Below, one piece after another: positions 9,866 to 18,583 of a stretch of 64,000 nt of DNA. The position numbers and the translations under genes are program-made. The DNA is from Agromyces rhizosphaerae. GTDB lineage: Bacteria > Actinomycetota > Actinomycetes > Actinomycetales > Microbacteriaceae. The stretch spans positions 2,480,001 through 2,544,000 of the forward strand of contig NZ_BSDP01000001.1 of assembly GCF_027925245.1 (NCBI RefSeq), given 5' to 3'. Positions within the stretch are counted from its first letter, which is position 1, and every line of letters begins with the position of its first letter. The notes under the pieces are model-generated. The model searched no databases and was not told where the DNA came from. It saw only the letters and a list, made by a program, of their open reading frames with translations.

Positions 9866-11047
9866 TCAGCCGACGTGGCAGGCGCCCGTGCCCACGGGTT
9901 GCGTCAGCCCCGCGGCGAGGTCCGCGACGGGGTCGAGTTCGACCATCGTGACGGCGTAGCCGACGTCGGCGACCGACTCGGCCTTGCCGAACACGACGCC
10001 CGCGACGACCCCTTCGGTCGTGAGCACGGGCCCGCCCGAGTCGCCCTGGTAGACCGCCGCCGCGAGTGTGTACACGTCGCGCGCGCGGTCGGCGAGCGTG
10101 CCGTTGAAGATCAGCGGCCCGGCCGACAGCACCTCTGCGGGCGCCAGCTCGAGCGGCCCGCCGTACGGGTAGCCCGCGACCACCGCCTCGGCGCCGGGCG
10201 GCAGGGTGTCGCCCAGTTCGAGCGGCGCCGCCTGGAGCCCGTCGGTCGCGATGACCGCGAGGTCGGCGGCCTCGTCGTAGTACACGACCCGGCCCGGCAC
10301 GGGCGTGCGCCCGGGTGCCTCGACGACCGGCTGGTCGACGCCCGCGACCACGTGCGCGTTGGTCACGACCCGGTCGGATGCCACGACGAAGCCGCTGCCC
10401 GTGACCGAGATGCCGCACTGGAAGGCCGCGCCCGTGATGCGCACGACCGACTGCGTCGCCTCGGCCAGCTCCGGCCCGGCCGTGTCGACCTCGGGGATGT
10501 CGGGCGCCTCGGTCGGCTGGCCGAGTGCGTCGAAGAGCCACGGGATGGCGTCGTCGAACGCGGCCTCGCGCACCTGCGCGATCGCCGCGCGCGCCGGCGC
10601 GGGGGTGATCGCGTCGATGCCGCGCACGATCGCCGAGCCCGCGACGACGGGGGAGAGCCAGGGCACGCCCATCGCCGCGATGCCGCCGCCGAGCAGCGCG
10701 ATCACGAGCGCGGCCACCACGGTCGTGGCCGCGCCGCCCAGCAGCCGGTCGACCGGCGCGAGCTTCACGGTCTCGGCGCCCCGTCGCAGCAGCTGCCCGA
10801 GCGCGCTGCCGAGCGACGCGCCGACGATGAGCAGGAGCAGCGCGGCGCCGAACGCGCCGACCACGCGCCACTGCGGCCACGGGATCCACGCCACGATCGT
10901 CGGCAGCAGCACGTAGGCGGCCACGCCGCCCGCGACGAGGCCCGCGAGCCCGCCCGCGGTGTGCAGCAGCCCGCTCTGCCAGCCGCGCACGAACGCGCCC
11001 GCGAGCGCCGCGATCAGCAGCAGGTCGAGCACGAGGGTCCAGTTCAT
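9866..11047 (-). CDS. MarP-like membrane-anchored trypsin-like serine protease
   Basis: 393 residues. The first ~160 residues hold four hydrophobic helices of the CvpA-like region found in Mycobacterium MarP (for example LVLDLLLIAALAGAFVRGW). The rest is a chymotrypsin-like protease domain with all three catalytic motifs: TNAHVVAG (His), EAADLAVIATDG (Asp) and YQGDSGGPV (Ser). MarP protects M. tuberculosis from acid and oxidative stress by cleaving a cell-wall hydrolase; the same role here is inference. The ATG start overlaps the fdhD stop (ATGA), so the two genes are translationally coupled. Confidence 0.92.
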   Translation of the reverse strand: MNWTLVLDLLLIAALAGAFVRGWQSGLLHTAGGLAGLVAGGVAAYVLLPTIVAWIPWPQWRVVGAFGAALLLLIVGASLGSALGQLLRRGAETVKLAPVDRLLGGAATTVVAALVIALLGGGIAAMGVPWLSPVVAGSAIVRGIDAITPAPARAAIAQVREAAFDDAIPWLFDALGQPTEAPDIPEVDTAGPELAEATQSVVRITGAAFQCGISVTGSGFVVASDRVVTNAHVVAGVDQPVVEAPGRTPVPGRVVYYDEAADLAVIATDGLQAAPLELGDTLPPGAEAVVAGYPYGGPLELAPAEVLSAGPLIFNGTLADRARDVYTLAAAVYQGDSGGPVLTTEGVVAGVVFGKAESVADVGYAVTMVELDPVADLAAGLTQPVGTGACHVG

Positions 11048-11877
11048 CGCCGCACCCGATCCGCACGGGTGTACAGGTTGATGCCCGTGCCGCGGCTGAA
11101 GCCCGCGAGCGTCAGCCCCGCGGCATCCGCCTGCTCGACCGCGGCCGTCGACGGCGCGCTCACCGCCGACAGCATCGGGATGCCCGCGAGCCGCGCCTTC
11201 TGCACCAGCTCGAACGACGCCCGCCCCGAGACCTGCAGCACCGTGCCCGACAGGGGCAGCCGTCCCTCGCGAACGGCCCAGCCGACGACCTTGTCGACCG
11301 CGTTGTGGCGCCCGACGTCCTCGCGCAGGCACAGCAGCTCGCCGTCGGCGGTGAAGAGGCCCGCGGCGTGCACGCCGCCCGTGTCGTCGAACAGCCGCTG
11401 CTCGGCGCGCAACCGGTCGGGCAGCGACAGCAGCACGCCGAGTTCGATGCGCAGGGGGTCGTCGGCCACGTCGAAGCGCGACGACTTCGTCACGGCATCG
11501 AGCGACGGGATGCCGCAGAGACCGCACGCGCTCGTCGCGAGCACGCGCCGGGTGTCGGGGAGCGCGTCGGCCGCGGCATCCGGCCCCAGCGTCGCGTCGA
11601 TCACGTTGTAGGTGTTCTCCTCGCCCGGCTCGCCCGCGCAGAACCGCATCGCGGCGGGTGCGCCGATGCCGAGCACGCCCTCCGAGAGGAGGAACCCGGC
11701 GACCAGGTCGAAGTCGTCGCCGGGCGTGCGCATCGTCACGGCGAACTGCTCCCCGCCCACGCGGATCTCGAGCGGCTCCTCGACCGCGAGGCGGTCCTCG
11801 CGGCGGCTCGTGGCGACCTCGTCGCCAGCGCCGACCCGCACCCGCTCGATGCGGCGGCGCATGGTCATCCGTGACAT
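11044..11877 (-). CDS. fdhD: formate dehydrogenase accessory sulfurtransferase FdhD
   Basis: 277 residues. The hallmark CGLCG motif (in TSACGLCGIPSLDAV, residues about 119-123) is the persulfide-carrying loop. FdhD passes sulfur from the cysteine desulfurase to the molybdenum cofactor of formate dehydrogenases, and its partner enzyme is encoded divergently (11985-14306). EENTYNVIDATLG and the C-terminal SFELVQKARLAGIP region also fit. It is coupled to the downstream MarP-like gene by a 4-base overlap. Confidence 0.95.
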   Translation of the reverse strand: MSRMTMRRRIERVRVGAGDEVATSRREDRLAVEEPLEIRVGGEQFAVTMRTPGDDFDLVAGFLLSEGVLGIGAPAAMRFCAGEPGEENTYNVIDATLGPDAAADALPDTRRVLATSACGLCGIPSLDAVTKSSRFDVADDPLRIELGVLLSLPDRLRAEQRLFDDTGGVHAAGLFTADGELLCLREDVGRHNAVDKVVGWAVREGRLPLSGTVLQVSGRASFELVQKARLAGIPMLSAVSAPSTAAVEQADAAGLTLAGFSRGTGINLYTRADRVRR

Positions 11878-11984
11878 GAGTCAAGCTTCCCCCGTCTGCA
11901 TCCGTTGCGGAAATCCTGTGCGGGCTCGGCCGGCGCGTGCTGGCGTAGAGTGACCGCGTCACGACCCGGCGAAGGAGCATGTGC

Positions 11985-14306
11985 ATGGCGCGGAAGGCAC
12001 CGGATACCGACATCGACGAGGCGGAACTGCGGGTCTCGGAGCCGAAGGCCCGCGCCGCCGGCGTCCCCGGGGTCGTGCACGCCCTGCAGGCATCGATTGA
12101 CCAGATGGGCGTCGTGCGCAGCGCGCAGACGCTGCTGCGGGTGAACCAGAAGGACGGCTTCGACTGCATGGGCTGCGCCTGGCCCGAGGGCGACCACCGC
12201 CATACGGCCGAGTTCTGCGAGAACGGCGCGAAGGCCGTCGCCGAGGAGGCGACCCGGCGTCGCGTCGGGCGGGCGTTCTTCGCGGAGCACTCGATCGACG
12301 ACCTGCGCGGCCACGACGACTACTGGCTCGGCCAGCAGGGGCGCCTCACCGAGCCCATGCTGCTGGAGGAGGGCGCGACCCACTACGCGCCCATCTCGTG
12401 GGACGACGCGTTCCGCCTCATCGGCGACGAGCTGCGCGCCATGGACGACCCCGGTCAGGCGATCTTCTACACCTCGGGTCGCACGTCGAACGAGGCGGCG
12501 TTCGCCTACCAGCTGCTCGTGCGCGGCCTCGGCACGAACAACCTGCCCGACTGCTCGAACATGTGCCACGAGTCGAGCGGGTCGGCGCTCACCGAGACGC
12601 TCGGCATCGGCAAGGGCACGGTGAGCCTCGAGGACCTCCACGAGGCGTCCCTCATCATCGTCGCCGGCCAGAATCCCGGCACCAACCACCCGCGCATGCT
12701 GAGCGCGCTCGAGAAGGCCAAGCGCCGCGGCGCGACGATCGTCGCCGTGAACCCGCTGCCCGAGGCGGGGCTCATCCGGTTCGTCGACCCGCAGTCGCCC
12801 CGTGACCTCGCGGCGGGCGGCACGAAGCTCGCCGACCGGTTCCTGCAGATCCGGCTGGGCGGCGACCAGGCGCTCTTCCAGGCGCTCGGTGCCCTGCTGC
12901 TCGAGCTGCACGACGAGCGCGGCGGCGTGCTCGACGAGGCGTTCATCGCCGCGCACACCAGCGGATTCGACGACTACGCGGCGGACGTCCGCGCACTCGA
13001 CTGGGCCGAGGTCGAGACCGCCACCGGGCTCGCCGAGGCCGAGATCCGCGAGGTCGGGGCGATGGTGGCGGATGCCCCCTCCGCCATCGTCTGCTGGGCC
13101 ATGGGCCTCACCCAGCACCCGTACGCGGTGGCCACGCTGCGCGACGTCGTGAACCTGCTGCTGCTGCAGGGCAACGTGGGCCGCCCCGGCGCGGGCGTCT
13201 GCCCCGTGCGCGGGCACTCGAACGTGCAGGGCGACCGCACGATGGGCATCTTCGAGCGGATGCCCGAGTGGTTCCACGACGCCATCGATCGCGAGTTCGC
13301 GTTCGCGTCGCCGCGCGCGCACGGGTACGACACCGTCGAGGCGATCCGCGCGATGCGCGACGGGCGCGCCCGTGTCTTCCTCGGCATGGGCGGCAACTTC
13401 GTGCGCGCCACGCCCGACACCGCGGTGACCGAGCGGGCCCTCGCGAACCTCGACCTGACGGTGCAGGTCTCGACCAAGCTCAACCGCTCGCACCTCGTCA
13501 CCGGCCGCCGCGCCCTCATCCTGCCGACGCTCGGCCGTACCGAGCGCGACGCGCAGGCGACCGGCGACCAGCGCGTGACCGTCGAGGACTCGATGGGCAT
13601 GGTGCACGCCTCCCGCGGCCGGCTGCGGCCCGCGAGCGACGACCTGCTGTCGGAGGTCGCCATCGTGACGCGCATCGCCGAGGAGGTGTTCGCCTCGGGG
13701 CATCCGCCCCTCGCCCCCGGCGGCGCACCGGCCGTCGACTGGGCCGCGTGGCGCGGCGACTACGCGCAGATCCGGCGCAGCATCTCGGCCGTCGTCCCGG
13801 GCTTCGAGGGCCTGGAGGAGGCGATCGCCGACGGGGAGAGCCTGCGCCTGCCGAACGCCCCGCGGGACGACCGGCGCTTCGCGACGGCCACCGGGCGCGC
13901 GCGGTTCACCGCGAACGCGCTCACCTACCCCGAGATCCCGAGCGGATGCCTCCTGCTCCAGACGCTCCGGTCGCACGACCAGTACAACACCACGATCTAC
14001 GGCAAGGACGACCGCTACCGCGGCATCGCCGGCGGCAGGCGCGTCGTCATGCTGCACCCGGACGACATCGCGGCGGCCGGCTTCGCCGACGGCGACCTGG
14101 TCGACCTCGTCGCGGTCGCGCCCGACCGCGTCGAGCGCCGCGCGCCCCGGTTCCGGATCGTCTCGTACTCGACCCCGCGCGGCAACGCCGCCGCCTACTA
14201 CCCGGAGACGAACGTGCTCGTGCCGCTCGACTCGGTCGCCGACGTGAGCAACACGCCCGCGTCGAAGTCGGTGCTGGTGCGCCTGGAGGCCGCGTCGGCG
14301 GAGTGA
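11985..14306 (+). CDS. FdhF/YdeP family molybdopterin-dependent oxidoreductase
   Basis: 773 residues from the ATG at 11985, which has GAAGGAG seven bases upstream; the ATG at 11979 is too close to it. Molybdopterin oxidoreductase fold: an N-terminal cysteine cluster (FDCMGCAWPEG, then EFCENGAKAV), YTSGRTSNEAAF near residue 165, SNMCHESSGSALTETLGIG near residue 190, and a C-terminal dinucleotide-binding domain ending VADVSNTPASKSVLV. YdeP/FdhF relatives are formate-dehydrogenase-like enzymes or acid-resistance proteins of uncertain substrate. The putative metal ligand is Cys rather than selenocysteine. FdhD encoded divergently 107 bases away supports a sulfurated Mo-bisPGD enzyme. Confidence 0.9.
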   Translation: MARKAPDTDIDEAELRVSEPKARAAGVPGVVHALQASIDQMGVVRSAQTLLRVNQKDGFDCMGCAWPEGDHRHTAEFCENGAKAVAEEATRRRVGRAFFAEHSIDDLRGHDDYWLGQQGRLTEPMLLEEGATHYAPISWDDAFRLIGDELRAMDDPGQAIFYTSGRTSNEAAFAYQLLVRGLGTNNLPDCSNMCHESSGSALTETLGIGKGTVSLEDLHEASLIIVAGQNPGTNHPRMLSALEKAKRRGATIVAVNPLPEAGLIRFVDPQSPRDLAAGGTKLADRFLQIRLGGDQALFQALGALLLELHDERGGVLDEAFIAAHTSGFDDYAADVRALDWAEVETATGLAEAEIREVGAMVADAPSAIVCWAMGLTQHPYAVATLRDVVNLLLLQGNVGRPGAGVCPVRGHSNVQGDRTMGIFERMPEWFHDAIDREFAFASPRAHGYDTVEAIRAMRDGRARVFLGMGGNFVRATPDTAVTERALANLDLTVQVSTKLNRSHLVTGRRALILPTLGRTERDAQATGDQRVTVEDSMGMVHASRGRLRPASDDLLSEVAIVTRIAEEVFASGHPPLAPGGAPAVDWAAWRGDYAQIRRSISAVVPGFEGLEEAIADGESLRLPNAPRDDRRFATATGRARFTANALTYPEIPSGCLLLQTLRSHDQYNTTIYGKDDRYRGIAGGRRVVMLHPDDIAAAGFADGDLVDLVAVAPDRVERRAPRFRIVSYSTPRGNAAAYYPETNVLVPLDSVADVSNTPASKSVLVRLEAASAE

Positions 14307-14320
14307 GACGGTGCGTGCGG

Positions 14321-14393
14321 TGGGCCCGGTGGGGCTCGAACCCACGACCCATGGATTAAAAGTCCACTGCTCTGCCAACTGAGCTACAGGCCC
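14321..14393 (-). tRNA. tRNA-Lys(TTT)
   Basis: A complete 73-base cloverleaf on the minus strand. The 7-bp acceptor GGGCCTG pairs with CGGGCCC (one G-U), the D-arm is AGCTCAGTTGGCAGAGC, the anticodon loop CTTTTAA has anticodon TTT, and the T-arm is GTGGGTTCGAGCCCCAC. The discriminator is A. CCA is not encoded (the next bases read CCG). It stands alone, 14 bases from the convergent oxidoreductase stop. Confidence 0.97.
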
Positions 14394-14473
14394 GGGCACC
14401 CAATCTACCGGGGTCGGGCGGATGCCACAGGCCCGGCCGTGCTCCGATCCGCGCGGGGTATCGTGGCCGGGGT

Positions 14474-15106
14474 ATGAGCCGCGCAGACCACCACCGACCG
14501 ATGCGGATGCCCTCCGGGGCGTTCGAGGGGTACGAGGGCGCCGAGGACCCGGCGCAGTTGAACCGCGCCGCGCACGACAGCGCGACAGCGCTGCTCGCTC
14601 GCGTTCGCGAGGATCCCGACCCCGAGGTGGTCGAGCGGCTCGTGGCGTTCACCGACGAGCACGGCATCGACACGGTCGCCGAGCTCTGGTCGCGCGCCGG
14701 CGCACGCAGCCTGCCCGGCGCGCTCTGGCGCATCTACCTGCTGCGCGCGCTCATCCGCCAGGACCCGACCGGCATGGGCTACGTCTACGAGCGCGGCGCC
14801 GAGCGTGCGACGACCGGCGACCGCGTCGTCGCGGGAGCCGCCTCGCCGACCGGCCCCGACGAGGTGCTCGCGCTCGCCGACCAGATCCTGCGCGGGGCCT
14901 TCGCCGGCGACTTCGCCATCGCCCTCGAGCGCGCCGCGTCGTTCTGCCGCATCACCGCGCTCGGCTCCGCGAGCCTCGCCGACGCGGCCGACCTGGCCGA
15001 CTCCGACCGCGGCGCCTCGCTCACGACCCGTGCGCTCCGGCTCAGCCAGCTCGCGGTCGAGCTCTCGGCCTGCGCCAGGCTGTGGCGCCGGGAGCGCCTG
15101 GACTGA
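14474..15106 (+). CDS. conserved actinobacterial hypothetical protein
   Basis: 210 residues, ATG start. A mostly helical protein with no signal or membrane segment; FEGYEGAEDPAQLNRAAHD near the start and a run of Ala/Arg/Leu helices to the end. Similar sequences occur in Microbacteriaceae without an assigned function, and some database copies carry misleading names. It stands alone after tRNA-Lys and no operon context hints at a role. Confidence 0.7.
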   Translation: MSRADHHRPMRMPSGAFEGYEGAEDPAQLNRAAHDSATALLARVREDPDPEVVERLVAFTDEHGIDTVAELWSRAGARSLPGALWRIYLLRALIRQDPTGMGYVYERGAERATTGDRVVAGAASPTGPDEVLALADQILRGAFAGDFAIALERAASFCRITALGSASLADAADLADSDRGASLTTRALRLSQLAVELSACARLWRRERLD

Positions 15107-15362
15107 CCGGGGCGGAACCGCACGCTCCGGCCGAGCTGAGCGACGCTCGTGGACGCGCCCGGGCGCGACCGATATCGCGCCCGGCGAACGGGAATGAATC
15201 CACCGGCGGAGACTGTTTACACTGGTCGTGGCCGGTCGCAGTAACCCCGGGCTCCAATTTTCGCCGCTACGAGCGGCCTCGCGCCGAGAGGCGTTCTGCG
15301 GCCGGCCGCCAACGTCCTCACGGGGCATCCGGTGCCACTCGCCGAGCGCGTAGCATCGTGCC
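15107..15362. other. intergenic region upstream of pabC, possible promoter only
   Basis: A 256-base gap without a convincing ORF. The only relatively AT-rich island, near 15208-15222, includes TTTACACT, a weak -10 candidate. I see no terminator hairpin or RNA structure. Confidence 0.3.
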
Positions 15363-16253
15363 ATGCCCGACACGTTCACGCTGCTGATCGACCCGCTGCC
15401 GTACGACGCCGTGGTCGACGACCAGGCGCTCCAGGCGACGTTCCGCGAAGTCGACGCGGCCGAGCCGGCGCTCCGCGTGGGTGAGCTCAGCACGCAGCGC
15501 GGCGACGGCATCTTCGAGACCCTCGCGGTCGTCGACGGGCACGCGCAGGAGCTGCGCCCGCACCTCGCCAGGCTGCAGAACTCGGCGCGCATCTGCGATC
15601 TCCCCGCCCCGCACCTCGGCCAGTGGGAGGCCGCCGCTGCCCGCGCGGCGGCCGCGCTGCCGGACACGGGGGAGCAGGCGCTGAAGCTCGTGCTGAGCCG
15701 CGGCGTCGAGCACGGCCCCGCACCGACGGCCTGGCTGCACGCCTTCCCCGCCGCCGACCAGACCCGCGCCCGCACCGAGGGCCTGCGCGTGGTCACGCTC
15801 GACCGCGGCTTCGACCTCGGCACGCCCGACCGCGCGCCGTGGCTGCTGCTCGGCGCGAAGACGCTCTCCTACGCCGTGAACATGGCCGCGATCCGCGAGG
15901 CGCACCGCCGCGGCGCCGACGACGCACTCTTCGTCACGAGCGACGGCTACGTCATGGAGGGCCCGACGTCGTCGGTGATCCTCCGCCACGGCGACGTGTT
16001 CTCGACGCCCGCTCCCAGCGGGGCCATCCTGCGCGGCACCACCCAGGTGTCGCTGTTCGAGCACCTCGCGGAGATCGGCGAGACCACCGAGGTGCGCGAC
16101 ATCCCGGTGTCGGAGCTCGAGACGGCGGATGCCGCGTGGCTGGTGTCCAGCATCCGCATGGCCGCCCCGGTGCGCGGGATCGACGGGCGCGAACTCCCCG
16201 TCGACCCGCGCACCGCGGCGTTCAACGCGTACCTGCTCAGTCCTCGGGACTGA
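15363..16253 (+). CDS. pabC: aminodeoxychorismate lyase-like class IV aminotransferase
   Basis: 296 residues, PLP fold type IV. GDGIFETLAVVDGHAQELRPHLARL near residue 48 is the family N-terminal motif. LLLGAKTLSYAVNMAA near residue 165 carries the PLP lysine, and EGPTSSVILRHGDVFSTPAPSGAILRGTT is the conserved C-terminal block. Relatives make p-aminobenzoate from aminodeoxychorismate for folate, or act as branched-chain or D-amino-acid aminotransferases; PabC is the best but not certain choice. It stands alone, and its end overlaps the convergent malic enzyme gene by 17 bases. Confidence 0.8.
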   Translation: MPDTFTLLIDPLPYDAVVDDQALQATFREVDAAEPALRVGELSTQRGDGIFETLAVVDGHAQELRPHLARLQNSARICDLPAPHLGQWEAAAARAAAALPDTGEQALKLVLSRGVEHGPAPTAWLHAFPAADQTRARTEGLRVVTLDRGFDLGTPDRAPWLLLGAKTLSYAVNMAAIREAHRRGADDALFVTSDGYVMEGPTSSVILRHGDVFSTPAPSGAILRGTTQVSLFEHLAEIGETTEVRDIPVSELETADAAWLVSSIRMAAPVRGIDGRELPVDPRTAAFNAYLLSPRD

Positions 16254-17451
16254 GCTCGTCGCCTGCCCGCTCCACTGCCGCCATCACGGCCGCAGCCACC
16301 GCGGGGGCGACGCGGTCGTCGAGCGGGCTCGGCACGATGTGGTCGGGCGCGAGGTCCTCGCCGACGATCCCGGCGATCGCGCGCGCGGCCGCGATCTTCA
16401 TCTCCGGCGTGATGCGCCGCGCGTCCGCGTCGAGCGCGCCGCGGAAGATGCCCGGGAAGGCCAGCACGTTGTTGATCTGGTTCGGGAAGTCGCTGCGGCC
16501 GGTCGCCACCACGCGGGCGTGACGCGAGGCGATGTCGGGGTGCACCTCGGGGTCGGGGTTCGACAGCGCGAACACGATCGCGTCGTCGGACATCCGCGCG
16601 ATCGTCTCCTCGGGCACCGTGCCCGACGAGACGCCGATGAACACGTCGGCGCCGTCGAGCGCCTCGTCGATCCCCCCGGTGATGCCTCGCGGGTTGGTGC
16701 GGGCCGCGTAGTCGGCCTTGACGCCGGTCAGGCCCGGCCGGTCCGCGTGGAGGATGCCGCGCGAGTCGAGCAGCACGACGTCGTCGACGCCCGAGCGCAG
16801 CAGGATCTCCGCCACCGCGATGCCCGCCGCGCCCGCGCCCGAGATGACCACGCGCAGCGACGCCAGGTCGCGCTCGACGATGCGGGCCGCGTTCAGCAGC
16901 GCGGCGAGCGCCACGACCGCCGTGCCGTGCTGGTCGTCGTGCATCACGGGCATGTCGAGCGCCTCGATCAGCTTCGCCTCGAGCTCGAAGCAGCGCGGGG
17001 CCGAGACGTCCTCCAGGTTCACGGCGCCGAAGCTCGAGCGCAGGCGCACGAGCGTCTCGACGATCTCGTCGACGTCGGTGGTCTCGAGCACGAGCGGAAT
17101 GGAGTTGAGCCCGCCGAACCGGCGGAACAGCGCCGACTTGCCCTCCATGACCGGCAGCGACGCCGACGCGCCGATGTCGCCGAGGCCGAGCACGGCGGTG
17201 CCGTCGCTCACGACCGCGACCAGCCGGCTCGCCCAGGTGTACGCGCGGGCGGCGTCGGGGGCGTCGCGGATGGTGCGGCTCACCTGCGCGACGCCCGGCG
17301 TATAGGCGATCGACAGGTCGCGCTTCGTCTCGAGCGGCGAGGAGAGCGAGATCTCGAGCTTGCCGCCGTCGTGGGCGGAGAAGATCTCCGCGTCCGTGAG
17401 CGTGATCGGGGTGCGGGTGTGGGTCGTGGTGGGGATGGGCTCGATGCTCAT
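16237..17451 (-). CDS. NAD(P)-dependent malic enzyme
   Basis: 404 residues from the ATG at 17451, which follows a strong GGAGGAAC ribosome binding site. Bacterial-type malic enzyme: IAYTPGVAQVSRTI (Tyr/Lys region), DGTAVLGLGDIGASASLPVMEGK, HDDQHGTAVVALAALLNA with metal-binding acidic residues, and the Rossmann GAGAAGIAVAEIL. It oxidatively decarboxylates malate to pyruvate, yielding reduced NAD or NADP. The frame is open upstream but lacks conservation there. Monocistronic. Confidence 0.93.
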   Translation of the reverse strand: MSIEPIPTTTHTRTPITLTDAEIFSAHDGGKLEISLSSPLETKRDLSIAYTPGVAQVSRTIRDAPDAARAYTWASRLVAVVSDGTAVLGLGDIGASASLPVMEGKSALFRRFGGLNSIPLVLETTDVDEIVETLVRLRSSFGAVNLEDVSAPRCFELEAKLIEALDMPVMHDDQHGTAVVALAALLNAARIVERDLASLRVVISGAGAAGIAVAEILLRSGVDDVVLLDSRGILHADRPGLTGVKADYAARTNPRGITGGIDEALDGADVFIGVSSGTVPEETIARMSDDAIVFALSNPDPEVHPDIASRHARVVATGRSDFPNQINNVLAFPGIFRGALDADARRITPEMKIAAARAIAGIVGEDLAPDHIVPSPLDDRVAPAVAAAVMAAVERAGDELSPED

Positions 17452-17785
17452 CGAAAGTTCCTCCGGGTCGTCGCGGGCGCGCGGGTGCGCCACCGCAGGG
17501 GGTGCGGGTCGGCGACCTGCCGGGAGGAGTCGTCTCACCGAGCGGTCTGCCGTCGTGGGGCGGCGCGTGTGCGCCGCGCGTCCATCTGCTCACCGCTGGT
17601 GTGCGATCGCGGGCGGAACCGAAGGGGTGGTCCGGAACCGGGTGCCCCCACGCTAGCAGCGTGCGCCGGGCGACGACAGGGTCGGAGGAGGAGAAATGTG
17701 CACGCTTTTCTGCACCGTCGGGGGAGACGACGGATGCCTCGGGGAGCGCATCCCCGAGGCATCCGTGAAGTTCTGTCGCGGCGGC
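17452..17785. other. intergenic region between malic enzyme and pstB
   Basis: A 334-base gap. It must contain the promoter of the malic enzyme gene, whose elements I cannot assign, and it holds the pst operon terminator at 17730-17766. A GGAGGAG followed by an ATG at 17696 opens a plus-strand frame, but that frame runs antisense through pstB and looks spurious. Confidence 0.4.
17730..17766 (-). terminator. strong hairpin after pstB
   Basis: A perfect 16-bp stem with a 5-base loop: ACGGATGCCTCGGGGA pairs with its exact complement. It lies 20 bases beyond the pstB stop on the minus strand. No U-tract follows, as is common for actinobacterial terminators. Confidence 0.75.
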
Positions 17786-18565
17786 CTAGCCGAAGCGCCC
17801 GGAGACGTAGTCCTCGGTCGACTTCTGCGACGGGTTGGAGAAGATCGTCGTGGTGTCGTCGTACTCGATGAGCTTGCCGGGCTTGCCGGTGCCGGCGATG
17901 TTGAAGAACGCCGTCTTGTCGGAGACGCGCGACGCCTGCTGCATGTTGTGGGTCACGATGACGATCGTGTACTCCTGCTTCAGCTCCTCGATGAGGTCCT
18001 CGATCGCGAGCGTCGAGATGGGGTCGAGTGCCGAGCACGGCTCGTCCATCAGGATGACCTCGGGCGAGACGGCGATCGTGCGGGCGATGCAGAGGCGCTG
18101 CTGCTGGCCGCCCGAGAGGCCGGAGCCGGGGCGGTCGAGGCGGTCCTTGACCTCGTTCCACAGGTTGGCGCCCTGCAGCGACTGCTCCACCAGGTCGTCG
18201 GCGTCGCCCTTGGACATGCGGCGGTTGTTGAGCTTGACGCCGGCGAGCACGTTCTCGCGGATCGACATCGTCGGGAACGGGTTCGGGCGCTGGAAGACCA
18301 TGCCCACCTGGCGGCGCACGAGCACCGGGTCGACGCCCGGGCCGTAGAGGTTGTTGCCGTCGATCAGCACCTCGCCCTCGACGGATGCGCCGGGGGTGAC
18401 CTCGTGCATGCGGTTCAGGGTGCGGAGGAAGGTGGTCTTGCCGCAGCCCGACGGCCCGATGAACGCGGTGACGGAACGGGGCTCGATCTCCAGGCTCACG
18501 CCCTCCACGGCGCGGAACTTGCCGTAGTAGACGTTGAGGTCGTTGACTTCGATGCGCTTGGACAC
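17786..18565 (-). CDS. pstB: phosphate ABC transporter ATP-binding protein
   Basis: 259 residues. Walker [10 protein letters not shown] near residue 37, signature [16 protein letters not shown] and Walker [14 protein letters not shown], with the PstB-specific Q-loop [16 protein letters not shown]. It energises high-affinity phosphate import through PstC-PstA. It is the last gene of pstSCAB, 18 bases behind pstA, and a strong hairpin follows it. Confidence 0.98.
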   Translation of the reverse strand: MSKRIEVNDLNVYYGKFRAVEGVSLEIEPRSVTAFIGPSGCGKTTFLRTLNRMHEVTPGASVEGEVLIDGNNLYGPGVDPVLVRRQVGMVFQRPNPFPTMSIRENVLAGVKLNNRRMSKGDADDLVEQSLQGANLWNEVKDRLDRPGSGLSGGQQQRLCIARTIAVSPEVILMDEPCSALDPISTLAIEDLIEELKQEYTIVIVTHNMQQASRVSDKTAFFNIAGTGKPGKLIEYDDTTTIFSNPSQKSTEDYVSGRFG

Positions 18566-18583
18566 GGGTTTCCTTTGCTGGCC

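Noticed and set aside
12560..12590. Possible selenocysteine in the FdhF-like protein
   Set aside because: The metal-ligand region reads NMCHESS with an ordinary Cys codon and no in-frame TGA.
11865..14399. 844-codon minus-strand frame opposite the YdeP-type gene
   Set aside because: Reverse-complement shadow of a real GC-rich gene; the residue composition is typical of such shadows and it reads through tRNA-Lys.
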